Source: Scatonaster sp045598705
GTDB taxonomy: Bacteria; Bacillota; Clostridia; Saccharofermentanales; Saccharofermentanaceae
Length of the DNA: 64,000 nt
Reading direction: 5' to 3'
Assembly: GCA_045598705.1 (NCBI GenBank)
Contig: JAZLMM010000030.1
Span: 26,862-90,861 of the forward strand
The notes under the pieces are model-generated. The model was given only the letters and a program-made list of their open reading frames with translations, was not told the origin of the DNA and ran no database searches. Both the position numbers and the translations under genes were made by a program. Every line of letters begins with the position of its first letter. Positions within the stretch are counted from its first letter, which is position 1. Positions 1 to 8,775 of this stretch are shown piece by piece.

Positions 1-284
1 CCCAACTCGTCTTTACGACGGAGCCAATCTTCCAGTTGCTCTTTGGCACTTTCGTCGAAGTGTTCCGCTTCTTCAGGATGGACACCCACCATGCAGGAGA
101 GCTTCACACCACAATTCTGCTTCGCCTTACGAATTTCCAGAGAGATACCGCTGTCCTCGATGTTGGAGCTGGCCAGCATGATGTGTGTCACACCAGCATT
201 TCTAGCATTTTCCAGCACAGCATCGAAGTCATCCTTATACTCTTCATGCCAGTTCAGATGCGCGTGGGTATCGAAAATTTCCAT
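1..284 (-). CDS. tatD: TatD-family metal-dependent hydrolase (N-terminal part; gene leaves the window)
   Basis: The reverse strand encodes MEIFDTHAHLNW at its start, with the DTHAHL metal-binding motif that opens TatD-family TIM-barrel nucleases, followed by a GVHPEEAEHF segment typical of the family. The ATG lies at 282-284, only three bases downstream of the metG stop codon, so the two genes are surely cotranscribed; the metG-tatD order is common in Bacillota. Only about 95 residues are in the window and the C-terminal catalytic residues lie beyond position 1. Family members are 3'-5' DNases; the substrate here is inferred from the family only. Confidence 0.9.
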   Translation of the reverse strand, partial: MEIFDTHAHLNWHEEYKDDFDAVLENARNAGVTHIMLASSNIEDSGISLEIRKAKQNCGVKLSCMVGVHPEEAEHFDESAKEQLEDWLRRKDEL

Positions 285-287
285 CTT

Positions 288-2231
288 TTAGGAAACCTCC
301 GCACCCGGTTCTACACCTTCCGGAACAGACAGCAATGCGTAGTCACCATTCTCCTTCTCTGCACAAAGGATCATGCCGTACGAATCGAAACCACGGAGTT
401 TTCTCGGTGCAAGGTTCGCCACCCAGACAACCATCTTACCCACCATCTCTTCCGGTGTGTAATACTGCGCAATACCGGACAGCACCTGCATCTTGCGGTC
501 GCCTACGTCCAGCTGCATACGAAGAAGTTTATCTGCCTTCGGCACCTTCTCACACTCGAGAACCTTGGCCGCACGAAGTTCCAGTTTCGCAAAATCATCG
601 TAGACGATCTCGTCTTTATGCTCCAGGACCTTACCCTTGGCCGCCGCCTCGGCTGCCTCAGAAATCTTACCCAGTTCTTCCATTTCTTTGTCCATATCCA
701 GACGTGGGAAAAGCACTTCGCCCTTCTGTACTGTGACATCCTTTGTCAGTGCGCCGATGTCATCGGAAGCTGCCCATTCGCATACGGAAGCATCTGCTCC
801 GATCTGTGTAAAGATCAGCGGGCAGGTGTTCGGCATAACCGGACTTAACAGAATTGCACAGACACGGATCGTATCCAGCAGATTGTAAAGCACAGTTGCC
901 AGACGAACCTTCTTACTCTCATCCTTGACCAGTGTCCATGGTGCATTCTCATCGATATACTTATTAGCACGAGCAATGACCTTGAAGATTTCTGCCAATG
1001 CAGCAGAGATATGGAGTGACTCGTAGTTCTCTTCTACGAACGGCTTCAGGTTCTTCGTCATAGTCAGAAGCTCGTCATCCAGTGGATCGCTCTCGCGCTC
1101 TACCGGAAGCTTGCCGTCGAAATACTTGATGACCATTGCAACCGTACGGGATACAAGGTTACCGAGGTCATTTGCAAGGTCAGTATTGATACGCTGAACC
1201 ATCTGCTCATTGCTGAACGGGCAATCTGCACCGAAAGGCATCTCACGAAGGAGATGGTAACGAACCGCATCCACGCCGTAACGGTCAGCCAGAACGAACG
1301 GATCAATCACGTTTCCTGTGGACTTACCCATCTTGGTACCACCGAATGTGATCCAGCCGTGGCCGTAGATGTGCTTCGGAAGCGGAAGATCCAGTGCCAT
1401 CAACATTGCCGGCCATATCAGTGAGTGGAAACGAACGATCTCCTTCGCCATAACATGAACGTCTGCCGGCCAGTACTTGGCATAATCATCATAGGTATTG
1501 TTGCCGTAGCCGAGCGCAGTGATATAGTTCGAAAGAGCATCAATCCATACGTATACGACGTGCTTCTCATCGAAGGATACCGGAACACCCCATGTGAAGC
1601 TGGTTCTGGAGACACAGAGGTCCTCGAGACCCGGCTTGATGAAGTTATTGATCATCTCGTTTACACGGCTCTTCGGCTCCAGAAAATTTCTCTCCTCATC
1701 AAGAAGGAGTGCCTCGAGGCGATCGGAGAAAGCAGAGAGCTTGAAGAAATAAGCTTCTTCTTCTGCATCGGTCACGTCACGGCCACAATCTGGACATTTG
1801 CCGTCCTTCAACTGGCTCTCCGTCCAGAATGATTCACAAGGTGTGCAATATTTACCAACGTACTTACCCTTGTAGATGTGTCCTTTGTCGTAAAGCGTCT
1901 TGAAGATGTTCTGAACAGATTCCACATGATACGGGTCCGTGGTGCGGATGAAACGATCGTAAGTAATGCCTAAGCGCCCCCAGAGTTTCTGGAAGTTTGC
2001 CACAATCTCATCGACATAAGCCTTCGGGGTCACGCCCTTCTCCTCAGCCTTCTTCTCGATCTTCTGACCATGCTCATCCGTTCCGGTCAGGAACATGACG
2101 TCAAAGCCTTGCATTCGCTTATATCTGGAAACCACGTCACACGCAAGTGTGGTATAGCAATGCCCAATATGTGGGTTGCCGGACGGGTAATAAATCGGTG
2201 TAGTAATATAGAACTTCTGCTTTTCGGCCAT
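288..2231 (-). CDS. metG: methionyl-tRNA synthetase
   Basis: Charges tRNA-Met with methionine in the cytosol. The class I signature HIGH is seen in NPHIGHCYTT near residue 20, and the KMSKS loop appears as KMGKS near residue 300. A zinc-knuckle insertion carries CTPC and CPDC pairs around residues 127-148. Residues from about 540 form the C-terminal tRNA-binding (Trbp111/EMAP-like) domain, KLELRAAKVLECEKVPKADK onward, as in the long dimeric bacterial type (647 residues). The ATG is preceded by an AAAGGGGG ribosome binding site. tatD follows with a 3 bp gap. A good sigma-A promoter precedes it. I saw no T-box or S-box leader. Confidence 0.97.
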   Translation of the reverse strand: MAEKQKFYITTPIYYPSGNPHIGHCYTTLACDVVSRYKRMQGFDVMFLTGTDEHGQKIEKKAEEKGVTPKAYVDEIVANFQKLWGRLGITYDRFIRTTDPYHVESVQNIFKTLYDKGHIYKGKYVGKYCTPCESFWTESQLKDGKCPDCGRDVTDAEEEAYFFKLSAFSDRLEALLLDEERNFLEPKSRVNEMINNFIKPGLEDLCVSRTSFTWGVPVSFDEKHVVYVWIDALSNYITALGYGNNTYDDYAKYWPADVHVMAKEIVRFHSLIWPAMLMALDLPLPKHIYGHGWITFGGTKMGKSTGNVIDPFVLADRYGVDAVRYHLLREMPFGADCPFSNEQMVQRINTDLANDLGNLVSRTVAMVIKYFDGKLPVERESDPLDDELLTMTKNLKPFVEENYESLHISAALAEIFKVIARANKYIDENAPWTLVKDESKKVRLATVLYNLLDTIRVCAILLSPVMPNTCPLIFTQIGADASVCEWAASDDIGALTKDVTVQKGEVLFPRLDMDKEMEELGKISEAAEAAAKGKVLEHKDEIVYDDFAKLELRAAKVLECEKVPKADKLLRMQLDVGDRKMQVLSGIAQYYTPEEMVGKMVVWVANLAPRKLRGFDSYGMILCAEKENGDYALLSVPEGVEPGAEVS

Positions 2232-2266
2232 GAGACATGCCCCCTTTAATACTTTTGCATTACATG

Positions 2267-2295
2267 ATTATAGCAACATTGGAGAGTTAAGACAA
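2267..2295 (-). promoter_or_regulatory. sigma-A-type promoter of metG-tatD
   Basis: On the reverse strand a TTGTCT -35 element (2290-2295) is separated by exactly 17 bases from a perfect TATAAT -10 (2267-2272). Predicted start of transcription is about 30 bases upstream of the metG ATG, leaving no room for a riboswitch. Confidence 0.75.
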
Positions 2296-2435
2296 TGTAT
2301 TTTATATAGCGTTACGGTATAAAACCACTTCACGTTGTGATAGAATGATGAAGGTTTGGAAGGAGAACAGAAGTATTCTCACAAAGCAGTTCTCTTTTCC
2401 ACGCTGAATCAGAAACAAGAGAGGGGGATCAAACC

Positions 2436-3251
2436 ATGCCCGATTCAGTATCACCGCTCACGCAAAGATGCAAGATATGCGGTGGCAAATTGGTCAATCA
2501 CTACCTATCAGGTTCTTGTGTCTGCGCAAACTGCGGTAATAAGTGGTCTTTGGAAGAACTCATTCCGAATTATTCCCAATATGGCAGCGTCATCTCACTC
2601 ATTAACGAAGCCAACGACACATTGGCGTCGAACGAGACTGTCATCGGAGCAAGTCAGGCACTGCTCCTTTATAAGAGCGCAATTGCGCAATGTGCAGTCT
2701 ATCACGACGCAATCGGTGCAGAACTGGTTGACGAATGTAAGAAAGGTCAAGCATTGGCAGAAAAGGTAAAGATCTATGCGAATGCCAAGGATGCCTTGAA
2801 TCACAAGAATTATCGCAAAGCAGAATCTGAGTTTTCTAAGATTCCTGATTTCCGCGATACAGAAGAGCTCGCCGCGGCATGCAAGAAGGCACACGCCGCA
2901 GCACGTCTGAAGATGATTCCGATTGACATCATAATTGGTGCGATTATGCCGACCGTTCTTTGCATCTTCCTTTACTTGAAGTTCGGTCTCAATTTAGGAA
3001 TCATCATTCCGATCGGCATAGCATGTACCGCACTTCTGGCTTTTGTCCTCTATTTGGACACAGACCTATCTACCGTTGTGAAAGTACTAACGTTCCTCGT
3101 TTCCGTACCTTTTACCATATTCTTGGTACTCTTCTACGGTTTCGATCTACCTGCAAAGAAAGCAGCGATCTCAGCGATTGCCGCACCTATCGTTATCATT
3201 TTTGTCGTGGCTGTCATGCCAGAAAGGAGTCAGAACAATGGAGTTAATTAG
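2436..3251 (+). CDS. zinc-ribbon, TPR-like, four-helix membrane protein of unknown function
   Basis: 271 residues. Residues 12-36 form a zinc ribbon with CKICGG and CANCGN pairs. Residues about 110-150 (YANAKDALNHKNYRKAESEF, then PDFRDTEELAAACKKA) resemble the single TPR-like helix pair often found in clostridial zinc-ribbon membrane proteins. Four hydrophobic segments follow at about 160-180, 185-202, 210-232 and 240-258. A GAGAGGGGG ribosome binding site precedes the ATG. Its 3' end overlaps the start of the SPFH gene by 14 bp, suggesting translational coupling and a shared membrane complex. No enzymatic function can be assigned. Confidence 0.8.
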   Translation: MPDSVSPLTQRCKICGGKLVNHYLSGSCVCANCGNKWSLEELIPNYSQYGSVISLINEANDTLASNETVIGASQALLLYKSAIAQCAVYHDAIGAELVDECKKGQALAEKVKIYANAKDALNHKNYRKAESEFSKIPDFRDTEELAAACKKAHAAARLKMIPIDIIIGAIMPTVLCIFLYLKFGLNLGIIIPIGIACTALLAFVLYLDTDLSTVVKVLTFLVSVPFTIFLVLFYGFDLPAKKAAISAIAAPIVIIFVVAVMPERSQNNGVN

Positions 3252-4620
3252 TGTTATCAAGTACGAGGGTAGTAGTGACGTCTTGGTTTACAAGTATCCA
3301 AAGGAAGACATTAACTTTGGTTCACAGTTGGTCGTCCACGAGGCGCAGGAAGCTATCTTCATGCGTGATGGTCAGATCGTGCAGGTCTTCTCTGCCGGCC
3401 GTTACACACTGGAGACCAAGAACTTCCCGATTTTGAAGGGATTGATGAGACTTGGTACCGGTGGTGAGAATGTTTTCCACGCGGAGATCTTCTTCATCAA
3501 CCTGACAACTCAGATGGGTCTTCTCTGGGGCACCGATGACAAGGTCAGACTCTTTGACCCAGCATCTGGTCTGAATATAGATATTGGCGCAAGCGGCAGC
3601 TTCAACTTGAGAATCGATGATTCCAAGAAGCTCCTTACCACTTTGGTCGGCACCTCCCAGACGCTTCTCAATAGTGATATTGCAGGATCCGAGGATAATG
3701 GCGAATATAGCACCGGTAAGTTCAGATCTGCCATGGTCAACCGCATCAAGGCACATCTTGCTCGTGTAATCAAAGAGAAGAACATCAACATCCTCGAGAT
3801 CGACGCGTATCTGGATGTCCTCTCTTCTGAATTGCTGGTCATCATCAATCAGGACTTCCAGGTATATGGTCTGTTCCTACCGGAATTCTACGTCACCACT
3901 GTCCAGACACCGGACGATGATCCGAATTTCCAGGCATTGAGACAGCAGTTCGCAGACCGCACCTTGAAGATTCGTGAAGAACAGATCAAGCGCGACACCG
4001 CGGAAGCAGCTCAGCAGAGAAAGATGGTCGAAGCGCAGACTGAAGCGCAGTTGAAGATGATGGGTGCACAAGGTGATGCCGAAGCACTCCGCATCAGAGC
4101 ACAGGCCGAAGCAGATGCTTACCTTGCTAAGGCAAGAGTCGAAGCCGAAGAGATGAAGATGAAGGGTTATACCTATCAGGAGGAGACTGCAAGACAGGTT
4201 GGCATGGAGGCCATGAAGAATGGTATCACAGGCGGTTCCGGTTCAGGATCGGCCGCGGGCGGACTGGGTGACATTGCAAGTCTTGGTGTTACCCTTGGTG
4301 CGATGGGCGGTGTCATCAACATGACCAAAGAAGCCATGAATCCAATCATGCAGAATGCTACACAGATGGGTCAGGGATTCGGCAACGCCGTATCCGGCAA
4401 CCCAAGTGCTGCACAGACACCAGTCGCTCCCGCAGCACCAGTAGCTCCTGTAACTCCAGTAGCACCCGCGGTTCCAGCACCAGAGGCACCGGTTGCACCT
4501 GCTGCCCCATTGGCTCCGGTTGAAGCGGGCTGGAACTGCACCAACTGTGGCAAGATCGGCATCACTTCCCGTTTCTGCCCAGACTGCGGCACACCTTGTC
4601 CGACACAGGGTGCGAACTAA
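3238..4620 (+). CDS. SPFH/band-7 domain protein with C-terminal zinc ribbon
   Basis: A 460-residue SPFH-family (YdjI-like, formerly 'virion core protein') scaffold. The N-terminal SPFH domain spans about residues 20-250; an Ala/Glu-rich coiled coil (QRKMVEAQTEAQLK, then repeated AEAD and RAQAEA heptads) runs from about 255 to 310. A Gly-rich stretch, a 40-residue Pro/Ala/Val low-complexity linker and a zinc ribbon (CTNCG and CPDCG) close the protein. I chose the ATG at 3238 because AGAAAGGAGT lies just upstream; a longer in-frame start at 3178 has none. SPFH proteins organise membrane microdomains; here the partner is probably the overlapping upstream zinc-ribbon membrane protein. Confidence 0.88.
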   Translation: MELISVIKYEGSSDVLVYKYPKEDINFGSQLVVHEAQEAIFMRDGQIVQVFSAGRYTLETKNFPILKGLMRLGTGGENVFHAEIFFINLTTQMGLLWGTDDKVRLFDPASGLNIDIGASGSFNLRIDDSKKLLTTLVGTSQTLLNSDIAGSEDNGEYSTGKFRSAMVNRIKAHLARVIKEKNINILEIDAYLDVLSSELLVIINQDFQVYGLFLPEFYVTTVQTPDDDPNFQALRQQFADRTLKIREEQIKRDTAEAAQQRKMVEAQTEAQLKMMGAQGDAEALRIRAQAEADAYLAKARVEAEEMKMKGYTYQEETARQVGMEAMKNGITGGSGSGSAAGGLGDIASLGVTLGAMGGVINMTKEAMNPIMQNATQMGQGFGNAVSGNPSAAQTPVAPAAPVAPVTPVAPAVPAPEAPVAPAAPLAPVEAGWNCTNCGKIGITSRFCPDCGTPCPTQGAN

Positions 4621-4653
4621 TCGTTCCACTCTGCCTTCTTACGAGGAACGCGT

Positions 4654-5487
4654 ATGTTTTATATCGTATGTGCCCTTCCTATTGAGGCCAAATCACTGGT
4701 TCTTCCGCTTTCTTTGCGGAAGGACCAGTTTTCATGTCCATACGAAACATACCTATCCGAAGATCATTCCTGTGTATTGGTCGTTTCCGGTCCGGGCGCC
4801 ATTGCGGCTTCCGCCGCCACGACCTACCTTCTCACCCGTTTTGGCTTCAAGAAGGACCAGGATTTTCTTCTGAATTTCGGTTCTTGTGCCGGTAAGAAAG
4901 ATGGTCTATATCTCATTCATCAGATCATCGATCAGGCGACGAATCGGACGTTCTATCCGGATATGTGCTATGACCTTTCCGCATCAGGACTGACATACTC
5001 CGAAGAGCGCGCGATCACCACCAGTTATCAGGTCGTATCTTCCATTGAAGATCCAGACATGCTCTACGATATGGAAACTTCCGGCATTTATCAGGCCGCT
5101 TCCCGCTTCGTCCCGCCGCATCGGATGGTCTTTCTCAAATTTGTATCGGATGCCGGCATCTCTGAAGCAGGACAACTTACGCCTGCGGCACTCAAGGTCT
5201 GTGCCGATACTCATGCCTCCACTGTGTTGAAGGTGATGAAACTGTTGACTGCAGCCTGTACGCCGGCACCTACTTTCGACGAAACACTCTTTACGCAGAC
5301 CGTATGCGACCTCTGTGCCAGTGAGACGATGAGTCATGAACTTCGACAGTTGTTCCGCTATGCCCTCACTTCAGATCAGGACATCGCAAGTCTCTTGCAA
5401 TCCATGAAGCAGGAAGGCAAGCTTCCTGTCTCTTCCAAGAAAGAGGGAAAGGTGGTGCTCCATGAAATCCGACAGCATCTCCTATAA
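4654..5487 (+). CDS. nucleoside phosphorylase / MTA-SAH nucleosidase-like protein
   Basis: 277 residues. The fold signature of the PNP/MTAN family is visible: CALPIEAK at the N-terminus, NFGSCAG (glycine loop) near residue 74, YDMETSGIYQAA near 135 (the Met-Glu ribose-binding pair) and KFVSDAG near 165 with the catalytic-type Asp. An extra C-terminal region of about 80 residues follows. Its end overlaps the radical SAM gene by 26 bp. Family enzymes cleave the glycosidic bond of nucleosides such as methylthioadenosine or 5'-deoxyadenosine; clearing 5'-deoxyadenosine made by the adjacent radical SAM enzyme is an attractive inferred role. Confidence 0.75.
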   Translation: MFYIVCALPIEAKSLVLPLSLRKDQFSCPYETYLSEDHSCVLVVSGPGAIAASAATTYLLTRFGFKKDQDFLLNFGSCAGKKDGLYLIHQIIDQATNRTFYPDMCYDLSASGLTYSEERAITTSYQVVSSIEDPDMLYDMETSGIYQAASRFVPPHRMVFLKFVSDAGISEAGQLTPAALKVCADTHASTVLKVMKLLTAACTPAPTFDETLFTQTVCDLCASETMSHELRQLFRYALTSDQDIASLLQSMKQEGKLPVSSKKEGKVVLHEIRQHLL

Positions 5488-6478
5488 CTTCCCTTTCTCC
5501 CATATTTATGTGGAAAAACAAGCCGCGGATCATCCGCTGACCAAGGAGATCCTCGGTCGCTTCAGAAAGTCTGTGGTGATCCCCATCGACCACTACAAAG
5601 ATGTCTTCAACCGTGCCCATCAGGATTTCGAACTTCAGAAGACTGCCCCCGCCCTGATTCTTGCAAAGAATGAAGGAGAAAGTGTTTTTGCCGGATCTCC
5701 TGTATGTCAGGACTTCGGAAATGACCACTTCTACTACACATCCTGTGCAAGAGGATGTATTTTCAACTGCGAATATTGTTTCCTACGAGGCATGTACGGA
5801 TCCGGAAACGTCGTGATATTCGTGAATCTAGAGGATATATTCACCGAGGTCGATATGATGTGCAAGCAGCATCATATGTATCTATGTGTCTCCTACGACA
5901 CCGATCTCATCGCACTGGAGTCTCTCACGGGCTTCGTCTCAAAGTGGTCTTCTTTCACAGAAAGCCACGAAGATCTCACCATTGAGATCCGCACCAAGTC
6001 TTTCCGCAAAGATATCTACGACATCTGTCATCCTTGTGAACGAACCATCTTCGCCTATACGCTGTCACCACAGGAAGTCATTGACCGCTATGAACGGAAG
6101 ACGTCTTCACTTTCCGACCGGCTGGATGCCGCCGCTTATGCGATGTCCAAGGGATTCCCTGTGCGACTTTGTTTCGATCCGATCATCTACTTCCGAGGAT
6201 GGCAGAAAGCATATAGCGAGCTGATTCAGAAAGTCTCGGAGAAGATCGACCTTACTAAAGTGAAAGATGTCAGTGTCGGTTCGTTCCGTATTCCGGCAGA
6301 ATATATGAAACCACTTCGCAAGAGCTTCCCGACCTCTTCCATCTGCCAGTTTCCGTACGAGAACCGAAACGGTGTCTTCCAATACTCGGAAGATCTTCAA
6401 GGCGAGATGGAGAACACCCTTGTAACACTGTTACAAAGCCTGATATCAAAGGATCGGATCTACCTAGCCGAATTCTGA
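5462..6478 (+). CDS. spore-photoproduct-lyase-like radical SAM protein
   Basis: 338 residues, close to the length of SplB. The cluster motif is CIFNCEYC (Cx3Cx2C) near residue 100, within SCARGCIFNCEYCFLRG, the SPL spacing rather than the usual radical SAM Cx3Cx2C flanks. SPL-like downstream blocks are recognisable: YVEK near the N-terminus, SYDTDLIALESLTG near 140, RLDAAAYAMSKGFPVRLCFDPI near 220. By remembered alignment with Bacillus SplB, the catalytic Cys141 position is a Tyr here, so repair of thymine spore photoproduct by the canonical mechanism is doubtful. Translation is probably coupled to the overlapping nucleosidase gene. Confidence 0.82.
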   Translation: MKSDSISYNFPFSHIYVEKQAADHPLTKEILGRFRKSVVIPIDHYKDVFNRAHQDFELQKTAPALILAKNEGESVFAGSPVCQDFGNDHFYYTSCARGCIFNCEYCFLRGMYGSGNVVIFVNLEDIFTEVDMMCKQHHMYLCVSYDTDLIALESLTGFVSKWSSFTESHEDLTIEIRTKSFRKDIYDICHPCERTIFAYTLSPQEVIDRYERKTSSLSDRLDAAAYAMSKGFPVRLCFDPIIYFRGWQKAYSELIQKVSEKIDLTKVKDVSVGSFRIPAEYMKPLRKSFPTSSICQFPYENRNGVFQYSEDLQGEMENTLVTLLQSLISKDRIYLAEF

Positions 6479-6504
6479 GTAAACACTAGAAGGAGATAGA
6501 CGAA

Positions 6505-7209
6505 ATGAGTAAAACTGCAATCGTAACCGGTGCTTCTTCCGGAATTGGACTTGTCATCTGTGAAGTGTTGCTTCAGATGGACTATGTGGTCTACGGCATT
6601 GGCCGAGACTTCAAAGCAGCAGATCGCATCACAGAGTCGGGTGATTTTCACATCGTCGAATTGGATCTTCTGGACACAGCCAAGCTGGAAACAGAGATTC
6701 GTGCCATCGCAAAGGGAAAAGACATCCACCTTCTCATTAATTGTGCCGGGGTCGGCTTCTATGGGTTACACGAAGAGATTGCCTCTTCCGACCTCTCCGC
6801 CATGGTTCGCACCAATCTGGAAGTGCCGATCGTTCTGACAAACCTTCTACTTCGAAAACTGAAGGAGGCCCACGGCACCATCATCAACATTGCTTCCATC
6901 ACCGCGATAGAGAGCAATCCGCATGGTGCAGCCTATGGTGCCACGAAAGCAGGGCTTCTGAGCTTCTCCCGAAGTCTTTTCGACGAGGCCAGAAAGTACG
7001 GCGTCAAGGTGACGACGATCCTTCCTGATATGACCGACACTAACCTCTATCGGAATGCGGATTTCGAAGCTTCCAAGGAAGTATCTGCACGACTTCTCCC
7101 CCAAGACGTATCCGACGCTGTAAAGTATATTCTCACCGCTGATCCTCACATGGTGATTACAGAGTTCACCCTACGGCCGCAACTGCATCGAATTGAGAAA
7201 AAACGTTAA
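6505..7209 (+). CDS. short-chain dehydrogenase/reductase (SDR family)
   Basis: 234 residues of the classical SDR fold: TGASSGIG nucleotide-binding loop at residues 8-15, NCAGVG near 84, catalytic Ser in NIASITAIE near 133 and YGATK (Tyr/Lys pair) near 148. Preceded by AGAAGGAGATAG, a strong ribosome binding site, and separated by 26 bp from the SPL-like gene, so it is probably in the same operon. An Arg in the second beta strand (GIGRD) suggests NADP(H) preference. The substrate is unknown. Confidence 0.9.
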   Translation: MSKTAIVTGASSGIGLVICEVLLQMDYVVYGIGRDFKAADRITESGDFHIVELDLLDTAKLETEIRAIAKGKDIHLLINCAGVGFYGLHEEIASSDLSAMVRTNLEVPIVLTNLLLRKLKEAHGTIINIASITAIESNPHGAAYGATKAGLLSFSRSLFDEARKYGVKVTTILPDMTDTNLYRNADFEASKEVSARLLPQDVSDAVKYILTADPHMVITEFTLRPQLHRIEKKR

Positions 7210-7356
7210 AATTCGGTTCCAATCGCGTAAATCGGAAAAAATACTTGATTATTCCATACTAAATCTGTGACAGTCCTCGTCAATATGTATCGCACTCGTG
7301 CTATACTGATGATGTAGAACAAATCTGATTGATGTAAGCAGAAATGGAAGACTACT

Positions 7357-7848
7357 ATGAAGAAATACCTCGTGATATCGGATATTCACGGACGTGAGAC
7401 AAAACTTGAAGCCGTGCTAGAGAAGAACAAAGACGTTTCCTGTGTCATCGTTTGTGGTGACATCGAAATAGAGACTTATAATCTCGAGCAGATCATTCAG
7501 CGTCACCTCTCCCCCTCAATAGATATTCGGATGGTTCGTGGCAACTGCGACATCTATTACTCTACCTCTTCCCGTATCTTGGATCTTATTGCTTTTCCTG
7601 TTAGTTCTACACACAGGGCAATGGTCACCCACGGTCATCTCTATGGCCGAGCTCGCATGGACCTTCTCGCCTATGCCGCCAAAGAGAAAGAATGTGATAC
7701 CGTCTTCTACGGACACATTCATCAACAAGTCGATGAGACGATGTTCGGTGTTCGTTTTCTGAATCCCGGCGCCCTTCGAAACGGTGAATACATGACCGTG
7801 ATCACCGATGACAATGGGGAACTTCTTGTGACCCATCTTTCCTTGTAA
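7357..7848 (+). CDS. YfcE/MJ0936-type metallophosphoesterase
   Basis: 163 residues, the normal size of small YfcE-like calcineurin-fold phosphodiesterases. All metal-binding motifs are present: SDIHG at residue 8, CGDIE near 33, RGNCD near 62, THGH near 90 and YGHIH near 120. A TATACT -10-like box lies at 7302-7307. The next gene starts 13 bp after the stop and carries its own AAAGGAGG site, so the two are likely cotranscribed. Acts on phosphodiesters in vitro in the family; the physiological substrate is not known. Confidence 0.9.
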   Translation: MKKYLVISDIHGRETKLEAVLEKNKDVSCVIVCGDIEIETYNLEQIIQRHLSPSIDIRMVRGNCDIYYSTSSRILDLIAFPVSSTHRAMVTHGHLYGRARMDLLAYAAKEKECDTVFYGHIHQQVDETMFGVRFLNPGALRNGEYMTVITDDNGELLVTHLSL

Positions 7849-7861
7849 AGGAGGCGATCAA

Positions 7862-8749
7862 ATGTCTGAAGCAGGCAGAAACACGCTAATTTTCGTGATC
7901 ACATTTCTTGTATCGATATTCGCCTATATGGGCTTGAGGAAAGCTTTGCATCGCTCCTTCAAGAATATGCCCGATGCTACTTCTTATACAGAGAAGAAAA
8001 ACCCTAGCGGAATTTTCCGCACTGTGAAAGCTGTAGGAATGTTCGTGCTGATTTGTCTCTTCCTCCGTTACGCTCTTCCTGCGTTCTCGAATTTTCTCAA
8101 AGATAGAAGCGAGCGCGCCAGCGAACAGAGGCAAGAAGTCATCGATGAGTATGAAGCGCTAGGTGAGGATAATGTTGATCCGGAAACTGGGCGAACGGCC
8201 CTCACAGAGAACTATCTGATGAAAGACTATAAGCTCTACGTCTTAGAAAACAAGGGACGGGAGAGAACATCCATAGCGATGTATATGATATTATTCGTTT
8301 TCTTCGTTCTCTATGCGGGTGGAGCTGCTTGCATCGAGGCTCCCTTCCGTTTCTATATTCAGAAGAAGAAGATTCCTGTCTTAAGTGTCGTCGCTCCCCT
8401 ACTTCTGATCCCCACATTCTTCTTTGGGTATAAGATACTCAGAACGACAACTGATGCGCCTCACTTATCGGACCCAAAGGATGTGAAAGTCTATGCTACG
8501 CCCGTCACCATTGTCTCCCGACGTGAGAATACGGTACATGATGATGAAGATGGTGATCGAACCACATACTTCATCACCATTGACTATGGTGACGGTAAGG
8601 GTGCGATTAAGAAAAAGGTCGATGGTTACATGTATTCCGACGCTGAGTTGCCGGGAGACTACCTCATGGGGCAGTACGAAGAAGATGGTAAGGTATATGA
8701 CTTTAAACTCTATACCTGTCTAGAATATGAAGAAGATGTAGACTTATGA
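7862..8749 (+). CDS. membrane protein with C-terminal soluble domain, unknown function
   Basis: 295 residues with an AAAGGAGG ribosome binding site. Four hydrophobic segments lie at about 8-26, 54-76, 138-162 and 172-190, with a charged loop of some 60 residues between the second and third. The C-terminal 100 residues are soluble and rich in Asp and Tyr (for example TTYFITIDYGDGKG), loosely reminiscent of DUF2500/DUF3592-like domains; this likeness is from memory and weak. It follows the metallophosphoesterase gene at 13 bp. No function can be assigned. Confidence 0.75.
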   Translation: MSEAGRNTLIFVITFLVSIFAYMGLRKALHRSFKNMPDATSYTEKKNPSGIFRTVKAVGMFVLICLFLRYALPAFSNFLKDRSERASEQRQEVIDEYEALGEDNVDPETGRTALTENYLMKDYKLYVLENKGRERTSIAMYMILFVFFVLYAGGAACIEAPFRFYIQKKKIPVLSVVAPLLLIPTFFFGYKILRTTTDAPHLSDPKDVKVYATPVTIVSRRENTVHDDEDGDRTTYFITIDYGDGKGAIKKKVDGYMYSDAELPGDYLMGQYEEDGKVYDFKLYTCLEYEEDVDL

Positions 8750-8775
8750 ATTCACTACATGAAGTATTCGATTTT

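Noticed and set aside
2232..2300. S-box or T-box before metG
   Set aside because: The promoter is about 30 bp from the ATG, so no leader exists.
3178..3237. Longer start for the SPFH gene
   Set aside because: The extension lies in the end of the previous gene and has no ribosome binding site; the ATG at 3238 has AGAAAGGAGT.
4625..4652. CGTTCC / GGAACG inverted repeat before the nucleosidase-like gene
   Set aside because: Only six pairs with a 17-base loop; too weak to call a terminator or regulatory hairpin.
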